From the NCBI GenBank assembly GCA_013365325.1, contig JABVXV010000480.1, positions 1 to 36,187 on the forward strand: a DNA stretch of 36,187 bases. The letters are read 5' to 3'. The notes under the pieces were generated by a model. It was not told the origin of the DNA and did no database searches. It saw only the letters and a list, made by a program, of their open reading frames with translations. The position numbers and the translations under genes were made by a program. Source of the DNA: Dipetalonema caudispina. Its lineage: Eukaryota; Nematoda; Chromadorea; Rhabditida; Onchocercidae. This document shows positions 23,301-32,988 of this stretch, piece by piece (within the stretch, counting starts at the first letter, position 1; every line of letters begins with the position of its first letter).

Positions 23301-26041
23301 TGCATCAATTCCAAATAGCAAAATATAGAGGATACAAATTAAGGTATCAAGAATTGCCAATACTGGAAGAAAAACATTATAAATTATTTCACTGATTTTT
23401 TTGAATAATCATCTAAAATGTAATCTAATTTTAAAAAAGCAAAAGAAATAATCGATGATTATCAGAAAAAGAAGAAAAAAAAAAAAAAAACCAAATTTTG
23501 TTAAATAATATATCTTACCAGTGGGATATTTGGTAGATGTCGGATAAGTTCGTGTCATAAATATATATACTAAAAGTAAATTACCACAGGTACCAAGCCA
23601 TGCAATGAATGATGCTATCATTAAAAAAATAAATCGTGCCAACGTGTAAAATTCCGACTGAAATTTTAAAATAAATATAAAAATTTTGAAAAGAAATTTT
23701 TAATCTCAAATTTTCCAGTAGTAATAAATACTACTACCACTTTTATTTTTCTTTTTATAACAAAAGAAAAGATAAAAAAAAAAAACAAAAAAAAGTGGTT
23801 TTTTGTCGGATTATAATTTTAATAATATTTTCAGCTAACAATTTCTTTCTTTTTTTTTTTTTTTTAGAGAAAAAAACTTCACATTATATTTCATTTTACA
23901 TTCTCAAATTTTGAATATGCCACATTTTTCAATTATTTGATTTCTTTTCCTTTTCTTTTTTTAAAAGTATAATGATTTAGGCAGTTTCGTTCTGTTTTTC
24001 TGTAGCAAATATATTTTTATTGAGTAATTTTTTTAATTACATGAATTTCATGTTTTGAGGGTTTGTTATTTCTTTTTTCAAAAAATATTCTAACATAGAA
24101 ATGTATTTTTCTTAGAATGAGAAAGAATATAAATAAAAAAAAAAAAAAAGTTGGCTCATAAATTCTTTGAGAATGGGCAATATGCAGAAAGAACAGTGCC
24201 ACTGAAAAATTTGAAATATTTGTTGCTCTTTTTTAAAGTACTTAGCGGCTTTTGCCAAAATATTACATTAGAAGAAAAAACTCAGTTAACTGAATCAGCT
24301 GATCAACCGATTGAACTATTCTTAAACATTTGATTATATTAATTCCTATCAGTTAACTATTTCAATTGATTTATTTGTAAATATTAGATGATAATAATTC
24401 TATCAACTAGCTGATCGGTTGATTTGGCAGGTATTAGGTAATGACAATTTTCGTCAGCCCATCAAATGATTAATCTATCAGTTAGTCGGTTGATTGATCT
24501 ATCCTTAAACAATAAGCACCATAAAGTTGATAAAACAAGATTTTCGAAATACCTTTGATCTTTCTCCTTTGTGTTGTCATAAAGATTCATTTATTCATTA
24601 ATTGCTTTTATTATTATAATTTATTAAATGTATCCTACTTGCTCAAAGGGATACATTTGATTAGTTACAAACTTAAACTATTCAAACAATACGAATAAGA
24701 AATAAATGTAAATTTTCTGTTGTAGCCAATACTTATCAAATATTATTTTCTTTAAAATATAAATTTTCGCAGTCTAAAATTTAAATTCATTTTTTGAGTC
24801 TATTAAATTTTTGCTGTTAAAGTTTAGCTTCATGCATAGGCTTATATAGGTATGTCTACAAATTTTCTGAAAAATTTCATTTTTTGCTTCTTTTGAAGTG
24901 ATTTTATTCTACTTGTATTTTTCATTTTGTGCTACTTATTTGTTGAGCAAACAAAAAGCAGGCATACCTTTTTCTTTTATTATTTCTTTTTTTTTTTTTT
25001 AAATTTGATACTTTCTACTAATTAATGCTAACTAACAGTAAAGTAAGAAAAATGAATAGTTAGCTAAAAAATCAAATGCAAAAGAAAGAATAATGGATGT
25101 TTGCTTTTTAAATTGTAATCAAAGAAAAAGTAAGTATTTTTTTTAGCTTTTTGGAAAGTAAAGTTTTAATATTCATTCAGCATTTTTTAACATATATATG
25201 TTTGTAAATTAGTTTTTAATAGAATTAATTTGGAATATTTCGAATGGCAACTTTGATTCTGATGGATTGTTTAACAAATAATAACCATTTTATTCTGATG
25301 GCAATTCTTGTAATTAGCGAAATTTTTTTCAAAATTGCCAGCTTTTTTCACAAATCAAATGCATCCATTGGAAATGAAATGTCCAAAAATCTGTTATAAA
25401 AGAGAAATTGAATTGGCACTAAGTGGATGAAGCACGAAACGAGAAGTTAAATAAAATTTTGATGCACAAAAATTGCGAAAAATTGAAAAAAGATAAAGTG
25501 TGAGAAAATTTTTGAAGTTGAAAAGTGATTTTCAGTTAACTTTATTATATCATTAATGGAAATGAAAGCTTTCAGATTTGTTGAGAAGGAAAAAATGCGA
25601 AAATTATGGCGATAAGAATTCATTTGAAAATGTATTCATTCAATTGAAAATTTTTGAAAAATGCATTCATTCAGTTGAATAATTTTTAAATTATTTGAAA
25701 TCAAATAAGCGAAGAATTTTGAAATTGTTTGAAATAAAATAAAAAGGTGTTAAAAAGGTATTTTTTTAGCATTCAATTGTTTAGATCAAGTATCAGGGAG
25801 ATGCAAATAACTCTTTCCGAAATAATTTAGCCTTGAAAATAGTAAAATCGAAAAACGACAAGTTTAATTTTTGCCGAATAATTGATGTACCAAATTTTTA
25901 TAAATTTTTAAATTTCAAAAATTTTTATGATAAATGGTTAAAAAATAAAAAATTGAGAAGAAATCTTACGTCACCACACAGCTCTGATTGCTGTATTTCA
26001 TCGTCATAATTATTCATCACAAGCAGTGTCGCGTTTTCCAT
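20315..26041 (-). CDS. Rhodopsin-like seven-helix G-protein-coupled receptor, probably a peptide receptor
   Basis: Eight exons: 26041-25970, 23657-23519, 23362-23277, 23063-22824, 21934-21776, 21550-21271, 20810-20678, 20540-20315, giving 444 residues with consistent phases. The N-terminus has a glycosylation site (NAT). Helix 1 carries GTCGN (Asn50), and helix 2 spans about 72-95. Helix 3 ends LERF (133-135, the DRY position). Helix 4 is Cys-rich, extracellular loop 2 has Cys186 (FPNC), and helix 5 spans about 212-232. Intracellular loop 3 is ~110 residues, Gln/Asn-rich and basic. Helix 6 spans about 341-368 and helix 7 ends CNPAIR (414-418, the NPxxY position). This is class A architecture. 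The ligand cannot be named; the NPAIR and ERF variants and overall look suggest an invertebrate neuropeptide-type receptor. Odd points are that no cysteine is seen at the start of helix 3 to pair with loop 2, and that intron 1 is 2.3 kb. The donor ending exon 4 could be 3 nt further upstream. Confidence 0.86.
22035..22222. repeat. A/G-rich and poly(T) low-complexity tract in a receptor intron
   Basis: Runs of A and AAAG/AAG, then a T22-like run, all within intron 4 of the receptor gene. Such stretches are prone to length variation and assembly error. Confidence 0.8.
22695..22793. repeat. (GATA)n microsatellite with higher-order duplication
   Basis: GATA/GATG/CATA tetranucleotide array of about 99 bp. 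A block of about 37 bp (around 22704-22740) is repeated at about 22744-22780 with the same GATACATAG and GATGG interruptions, so the array grew by a larger duplication as well as unit slippage. It lies in receptor intron 4, about 30 nt after the exon 4 donor at 22824. Confidence 0.95.
23658..25969. other. Long first intron of the receptor gene
   Basis: 2.3 kb intron separating the N-terminal exon from helix 1. It contains poly(T) and poly(A) runs and a cluster of degenerate repeats around 24282-24503. I see no supported coding exon or RNA gene inside it. Large first introns often hold enhancers, but no element can be named here. Confidence 0.6.
24282..24503. repeat. Degenerate short repeats related to CTATCAGTTAGCTGATCGGTTGAT
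   Basis: Related motifs begin near 24282, 24346, 24400 and 24475. The clearest pair is ctatcaactagctgatcggt at 24400 and ctatcagttagtcggttgat at 24475. Spacing is 54-75 bp. They look like decayed tandem units or remnants of a small repeat in receptor intron 1. Confidence 0.45.
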
Positions 26042-26063
26042 GGAATTTTCTATTAATCAAATG

Positions 26064-26065
26064 CT
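26064..26065 (-). promoter_or_regulatory. Candidate trans-splice or 5'-UTR acceptor of the receptor gene
   Basis: On the minus strand, ttctattttag ends here, 22 nt upstream of the receptor ATG at 26041. The T-rich tract and short distance fit a spliced-leader site or a 5'-UTR intron end. Confidence 0.45.
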
Positions 26066-28734
26066 AAAATAGAATTCGAAAAATTTCATACAAAAAAAAA
26101 GTATAGAAAGCTTTTCCAGTTCTGAAAACCTGAAATTAAATTCGAAGATTGTGCACAAATAATCATTATAGATTATCGATAGCAATACCCTTTTTTACAT
26201 TAGCAACCGTCCTTCAGAATAGAAACTTACATGAATCAACCACGTCAAACATTCGTTTAAATTATTCTCTATAATTTAACTTTTGTGCCAGTAAATCTAA
26301 GAAGCTTGCATGTTAAGCTATCTCATACTATTAATAGATACTGGTGGTGAAGTTTTGCAAGGAGAATTGAAATAATTTCATTTTTCCTCTTTTTTTTTTT
26401 TTTTTTTTGAAATTTCGAAGATATTCTTGCTAACTTTTTGTACCTAATATATTTAATAGCTCTATTTTCTTCCTCGAAAAAACTTTAAGCCATCTTGTGC
26501 TATCAATGTGTACTGGTTTAGTTTCGCAAGGAAATTAAAATAATTTCACTTTTTTTCTCTTCTCAAATTTCGGGGAAATTCCTTATAACTTTTTCCACTT
26601 AATAGACTCAATAACTATATTTAATAATATCTTACTTATTTATAAGAATTTTTTCTTGCAAAAAAAGAGTTAGTCAGAGAAAACTTTAACGAGAAGAAAA
26701 AAAGAAATATTTATATATTCCATGAGAAAAATTGTGCAAAGAATGTATAAACATTAAGAAAAGAAACAAACAATATCAAAATTTTTTTCAACAATTCAAA
26801 AAATTTTATCACATTTTTTTAAAAAAAAAGTGAAGATATCATCGAAAAATTTTTCTGCTCATTTCTCCATTCTTTCAATTCCTTTTTTAATGGCAATGCT
26901 GTTATATACTTATATTTAACTTATAATTTACACTCACTTTATTTGTAACTTATAGTTAATTTCAGTTTCGTTTCTATATACCTTTTTATTAACAGCACAA
27001 TTATTTTCTAAAAAATTAAATACAATTATTTGCATTTATTAAGTAATGTAACATTGAAGATTATACATATATTATTATTAGTTCACATAATTATTTTACC
27101 ATTGAAATGAAATAATAGAAATATATTAGTTGTATTGAAACTTATTGTAATTTGCCTATTAGTTTACTTAAATTTGAAATAGTTTAACCATATTTATTTC
27201 AGAGATTTTTTCACTAATAGTACCAAAAAATATTCATTAAAATATGCAACAATAAAATAGAAGAAAGATTTTCCAAATTACTAAATAAAACTTTCCGATA
27301 TCAAAATTAATCTGCCATATCATTCCTTATTTTCTATTGCAAACATTTTATCGTTTCATCTTCCACTTTGTTTATCTTCTATTCATTAATCCTTCCTCCT
27401 AGGCTGAGCTCTGAATTTCCGATAATTTAATTAGCGTTGACTAACATCCAATTATCTTTCAGGAGATTTTATAGTGATAAAACAATTGCTGATATTTGAT
27501 ATTTTTACCATCGATTAATTAATTCAATTATTCTATTGCATAGCACGTTGAGAATTCCTGAACGAAATATGAAAAAGGGAAAATGAAAACAAACGAAAAA
27601 ATCAATATTTCTCGAAATTTTTTTTTGTTTTTTATTTTTGATAAAAAGAAAAAATGAAGAAAATTATTTCATTTAATTAAAAAATTTAGTTGAAATGTTC
27701 ATGAAAAAAACTATTAATTCTTAAGGATGCTATTATTGGTGGTGTTAAATTTGTGTTGTTTGAATTGCTTAAATCTAAATTCTTTTATTATTATTACAAT
27801 TGATTTCATTATTTTCTCGTGTCTATGCTTAATATTACTTGGATATAAATGATCCACCCGTTGTGTAATGCTAATTTATTTATGCATACTTGCATTTGTT
27901 AAGTGTTTTAGTTTCAAAACAGGCAATTCCAAAATTCGTCATTTATTAATGACAATTTGATCACTTACATGAGTCATTTTATTAAAATTCAATTGAATCA
28001 ATGTTGAAATTCTGCTAAATTCTTACGCTTGTACTTTCTTGACTATTGGCAAATTCAACATGATGATTATTAGCCTATTAGTGATCCGTTTTACTAACTA
28101 ACTAATTGAAAACTACGATATGACACCGTGACAATTTTAGAATTGAAGAATTTTGTTGCATAATGATATATCTTATAATAAGCAACACATGCTGTATTGT
28201 TATTCAAAATTTGATAACTTACCTTTGAGATATTTCAAATCAATATGACAAAGAAAATCAGAAGAAAAATAGAAACATAATTTGCAAATTTAGTGTAAAA
28301 TTTTAGTTTCATTTTGTTTTTTTCTGCTCAAAAAAAACTGCAAAATAATAGATGAATTTTTCACTTTTATTATTTTAATTTGTCAAATTTCTTGGCCAAT
28401 TCGTTTTTTTTTTTTTTCTTTTTTTTTTCAGGAAAGAGGAAAAGAAATTTTGGAGTAATTAATTAACAGTTAACAATATCTCACTAATATTCAGAAATAT
28501 TTTATAAAAGCTTAGCAAAAAAGCTAGCAAAGAAAAGAATAGAATAGAAGATAAGAAGAAATGAGTGACTAGGTGGAAGGAAATAATAAATCTTTGACAA
28601 TCATAAAATGCATAGCATTCTCGTGATTAATAAGGCTTTAATAATTAATAATACCATTGTGTGCATGAAATATACCATTTTAATTTTCAATAAAACATGC
28701 TGTTTTATGCTTGAACGAATTGAAATTAAATATG
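26066..28734. other. AT-rich intergenic region, no gene seen
   Basis: Upstream side of the receptor gene. Only AT-rich sequence and short homopolymers (T20 near 26390) are visible, with no coding exon, RNA gene or known transposon end on either strand. The receptor promoter should lie in the part next to 26066. Confidence 0.55.
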
Positions 28735-28885
28735 ATATTGTTGTAGTTGATGTTAAACAAGAAATTGAACGTGATATAGTTGCAGTAAAAGTTAAACGTG
28801 AAATTAAACATTATAAAATAGCAGCATGAGTCAAACATGATATGATTCCCAATAAGAGTTAAACATGATATAATGGTAGATGATA
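28735..28885 (+). repeat. Degenerate tandem repeat (GTTAAACRTGATAT-like units)
   Basis: Units containing gttaaac, gaaatt and gatat recur about every 35-42 bp (gttaaacaag, gttaaacgtg, gtcaaacatg, gttaaacatg). The first units fall in a short open frame (28608-28829), where they read as VKQEIERDIVAVKVKREIKH. The later ones lie beyond its stop. I read this as a decayed satellite rather than a gene. Confidence 0.5.
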
Positions 28886-29386
28886 ATAATTCCTTCTTAA
28901 AAATTAAAATAAGAAAAAAAAAAATTGAAACAAAAACGGAAAGTTATTAGCAAATTTTGAGAAATTCCTAATAAAATACTTGCTATATTTTCTAATTTTC
29001 ATATTTTATTTTTTGATTATTTCCTTTCATGAAATTTTTGAACAGTAATTAATGAATTACCATTTACATTAAAAAATTAATAATGCATGGTTAAACACAT
29101 TATCTATCATTAATTAATAATGTTTTACAAAATAAATTTTTTTAGTAAACGATTCAGTGAATAAAAAAGAAAGAGAAAAAAAATCGAACAGTATTCTTTG
29201 TGTTTGTTATCAAAAAGTAAAACAATTAAATTCTCATCAAAATTTATGATGCAACATATTAACGTAGCAAATAATTTTATGTTCAAATAAATTGAATCCA
29301 TATAACTTTTAAGAAGTTTGGCTTTGAAACGTAATTGTCCGATTTATCTTCGTTAACTTAACAATGAGATAGATTAAAAGATTGTG

Positions 29387-29450
29387 ATATATATATATAT
29401 ATATGGCAAAGTATTAAAAGAAATGAGAAAAAAAAAAAAAAAAAAAAAAA

Positions 29451-29500
<50 letters not shown>
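29387..29500. repeat. (TA)9 followed by a ~73-bp poly(A) tract
   Basis: A perfect TA dinucleotide run (29387-29404) is followed by an A-run at 29428-29500 broken by one T. More A- or T-runs follow at 29573-29589 and 29729-29751. The long Lys/Phe open frames across this area are produced by the homopolymers. Confidence 0.95.
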
Positions 29501-29504
<4 letters not shown>

Positions 29505-30724
29505 GACTAAAATGAAAGTAATGGTAATAGCTAAGTAAATTGCTCCCAATAGGATAAAGAGAGAAAGATTGAAAAAAAAAAAAAAAAAAGGAAATAGAGA
29601 AAAGTAGGAGTGAAATGGAAAATAAAAGGATGATGGAGAAAGCGGGAAGTTTAACTGAGAGAAGAAAATTGGAAACAAATCGTTTATTCAACAATCCGAA
29701 AAATTTGAGGTCTTTTTTTTCATTTTTTCTTTTTTTTTTTTTTTTTTTTTTCAATGATTGCTAATGGTTTATTCATTAAAAAGAATGGAATTGCTCGAAA
29801 ACTAAAAAATTGCTTTCTTTTTTTTTTTTTTTTTATTGAACAAATGAGGAAAGAATTAGGCTGCAGAATGTTTTCATCGTATTTGTATGAAAATACAAAA
29901 AGAATAAAGTTAAATTCAACAGATTTTAAGAAATTTTTCTAAAATTTTGTTTGCATAAATGAAATTTTCTATCAAAAAATAATTCATGAAACTAGTAAGA
30001 TACTTCATTAATTTTCGATCAACTTTAAATGTTGTCGAAATCAGAAATGTTATCCCTATGTAATTAACGAAGACTTGGTGCTATAATTCGTTAAATATTC
30101 ACAACATTTAATCGATAATATTTTAATTTGAAAAATTTGACTTATGATTCTCTCCCTAATAATAAAAATTTTATTTAAAATAAACAAGCAAAAATCCTTT
30201 TTAAAATTCAGAGCAATTGAAGTAGTGATGTTGCAACGGAAAAAATACTTAGAAAATTACGGATATTTCTGAAGCGTTAATTTGAAATGCAAAGTAATAT
30301 TTATAGATAAAAAAGTACCATGTAGATGCATGTGAAAATACATATTCGTATAAGTGGGAAAGTTACTTTTTCTAATGCATCTGATATCTAAAACAGAGAA
30401 TTTCAAAGAAAAAAAAAAACTTTGGTTTTTAATATTTATTTGAAATAGTTCACCTTTTGCAACAATGCTTTTGTATTCTTATCAAATTCTTTTTATTATC
30501 ATTTACCTGCTATTACTAATAAAATTCTCAAATATTTTTTTCATAATAATATTTTCATTCCTTTGCTAATCTTTAATGAATAAATTTGCAAACATCTTTA
30601 GCAACAATTCTTAACAATGTTGATTTTACTTTGATAGTCTAAATATTTCAATTTCTTTATATTTTTAGCAGTAGTTTATCGAATACTAATTGGATAAAAA
30701 GGCCATTTATCGTATTATACATTT
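29501..30724. other. AT-rich intergenic region, no gene seen
   Basis: No supported exon or RNA gene. It contains several poly(T)/poly(A) runs and leads into the left arm of the foldback element. Confidence 0.55.
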
Positions 30725-30867
30725 GAATTATATTGTGGTAAACAAATAATGGTAAACAACCTACTTTATTTGTACAGAAAAGATTAGAGATGTAGAAATG
30801 TTCCAGATGGATAACTGGTAATTAAGTGCACTAAATTAAAAAACGTTATCAACACTAATACTTACTT

Positions 30868-30915
30868 ACCTAACATTGTAATTAATTTGCATCTACCTAA
30901 CATTGTAAATAATTT
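30868..30915 (+). repeat. Short direct repeat inside the left foldback arm
   Basis: Two near-identical 21-bp units beginning acctaacattgtaa at 30868 and 30895. The same pair occurs inverted in the right arm (about 32137-32182), so the duplication predates formation of the inverted repeat. Confidence 0.85.
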
Positions 30916-31328
30916 ATATCGCTGTTGTAATGTGTCTAATGAATCTTGCAGCAGCTAACTGATGCTTATTATTCGGTTTTTTACAATGCCAAAATTTAAT
31001 TGCATATTAAAAATTTAAGAGAATTTATATCATCGACACATTTATATAACTCATATGTACCTACAGAATGTGTAATACAACCTTACCTATCATTACTTGA
31101 AATAGCAGTAATTTCATAACAGCATGTATCGATAATTTCCCATCAGTTCGCGCAAACAAATTAAAAAAAAGAACAATTTATTAGTATTATTTACTTAATA
31201 TTGACGAAATTTTTTCATGCATTGGCAATAAAATATTTAAATACGAGGAAAATTGTCATATTTTATAGATTGCACTTTTACTTCGGGAAACAATAAAAGC
31301 TCTTAATGTGACGTAACACATCCGCATG

Positions 31329-31382
31329 ACCTTTAAGTGCTTTAATATACATCTGACAGCATATATTAAAGCACTTAAAGGT
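31329..31382. repeat. Perfect hairpin: 21-bp arms, 12-nt loop
   Basis: Positions 31329-31349 are the exact reverse complement of 31362-31382, with loop catctgacagca between them. It sits off-centre in the spacer of the foldback element. The stem is fully paired and AU-rich. It is shorter than a typical pre-miRNA and has no bulges, so an RNA-gene call is not justified. Confidence 0.95.
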
Positions 31383-31498
31383 GCTTCGCTTTGATAGCAT
31401 TTATTAAGACAAGTAAACATGTTTGCTTTTTCGACCATTTTATAAGTGCTCAAAATTGTTTTGAACGAACAAAAAGTTGGGAAAATGTGATTGATCGG

Positions 31499-31526
31499 TT
31501 TTTTTTTTTTTTTTTTTTTTTTTTTT
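31499..31526. repeat. Poly(T) tract of 28
   Basis: Uninterrupted T-run in the centre of the foldback element, with no matching run in a symmetric position, so it belongs to the unique spacer. Confidence 0.97.
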
Positions 31527-32325
31527 CTTTATGGAGAGAAATTGCAATAAAATTTCATTGGAATTAGCCAATTACTACTATTTTTGTTGAATCATTTATA
31601 TTTGCAAATGACATTTTTAATTGAACCAACAAGTGTGCGGAAAGCAATTATCTTAAATGAAAATTGCTAAATGTAATTTTTCATGCATTAGTAAATTAAT
31701 CTTTTCATTTCATACAACTTTCGTAAATAGAATTAAATTAGCATTAACAATTTTTATTGTTTTTCGAAATAAAAGTGCAATCTATAAAATATGACAATTT
31801 TCCTCCTATTTAAATATTTTATTGCAAATGCATGAAAAAATCTCGTCAATATTAAGCAAATAATACTAATAAATTGTTCTTTTTTTTTATTTGTTTACGC
31901 GAACTGATGGGAAATTATCGATACAAGCCGTTATGAAATTACTGCTATTTCAAGTAATGATAGGTAAGGTTGTATTACACATTCTGTAGGTACACATGAG
32001 TTATATAAATGTGTCGATGATATAAATTCTCTTAAATTTTTAATATGCAATTAAATTTTGGCATTATAAAAAACCGAATAATAAGCATCAGTTAGCTGCT
32101 GCAAGATTCATTAGACACATTACAACAGCGATATAAATTATTTACAATGTTAGGTAGCTGCAAATTAATTACAATGTTAGGTAAGTAAATATTAGTATTG
32201 ATAACGTTTTTTAATTTAGTGCACTTAATTACCAGTTATCCATCTGGAACATTTCTACATCTCTAATCTTTTCTGTACAAATAAAGTAGGTTGTTTACCA
32301 TTATTTGTTTAGCACAATATAATAT

Positions 32326-32988
32326 CAATAATTATAATTATAATGTCAGATAAGTAAAGGTTAAGTCACCATAGCAAATGCTAAATACTGAGAGGAATGT
32401 TTCGGAGGCGTATCATTCAATAGAAAAGAATTTGAAATAATATTGACGTAAAAAATGCAAAACAAAACGTTGTAAATCACTGCTCCAATTATTTATACGT
32501 CATGTCTTCAATATGAAACATTTGAATTTGAAAATGGTTTTCCTTTTGTGTTTAACAATCTAAATAAATTAATATTTTCTCAATTTCTACCGTTTTAACT
32601 TTTCTTTGTTATTTCATGCATAGATTCATTTCCCTTTCTTTTTCACATTAAATAGAAATTTCGAAAGAGAATGTCTCAAAATATTTAATTTTCCTTCCTC
32701 CCTCAAATGAAAAGCATATCGATCCATTCCGGGTATAATCGATCAGATTAAAGCGTGTACATTAATTACTACCGTAATCGAAAAAGGATTCCTTCCACAT
32801 ATTTTGTAACTTCTGTTTACACTGGGATTGAACGAAAAGATCAGTCAACAGATAGTGTTAATGAGATCGATTAAAACATGTCGTCGTTGAAGATGTCAAT
32901 CAAAACATATCGCACATTTCAAAGAGAAAATAGAAATTGTTCGTTCAGAGCAACAATAAAAAAACAAATGCAATTCTCTTTCCCTCTA
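32326..32988. other. Intergenic region, nothing recognised
   Basis: Spacer between the foldback element and the 3' end of the membrane-protein gene. Three short similar pieces (cgatcagattaaagcgtgta, agatcgattaaaacatgtcg, tcaatcaaaacatatcgc) lie between about 32741 and 32914. No coding exon or canonical AATAAA for the neighbouring gene stood out. Confidence 0.5.

Larger units (their letters stand above)
30725..32325. mobile_element. Foldback (long inverted repeat) element
   Basis: The left arm (about 30725-31308) and the right arm (about 31741-32325) are reverse complements of each other over about 580 bp. They agree at roughly 95% by eye, with about a dozen substitutions in sampled stretches and almost no indels. 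The centre is about 432 bp. The outer ends read ttatattgtg...cacaatataa. I could not define a target-site duplication or match the ends to a named transposon family, and no transposase frame is visible. It could be a non-autonomous foldback/MITE-type element or a local inverted duplication. A transcript crossing it would form a very long double-stranded hairpin. Confidence 0.85.

Noticed and set aside
23996..24333. Open frames on both strands in receptor intron 1
   Set aside because: Low-complexity Phe- or Lys-rich content and no phase-compatible way to join receptor exons.
28608..28829. 73-codon plus-strand open frame with VKQEIERD/VKREIKH repeats
   Set aside because: The DNA repeat continues past the stop codon, so the pattern is that of a decayed satellite rather than a protein repeat. 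No splice context or homology.
29358..29754. Long Phe/Lys-rich open frames
   Set aside because: Generated entirely by poly(A)/poly(T) and TA repeats.
31256..31453. 65-codon minus-strand open frame in the foldback element
   Set aside because: Runs from the left arm into the spacer over the nested hairpin, is short, has no domain and no transposase motif.
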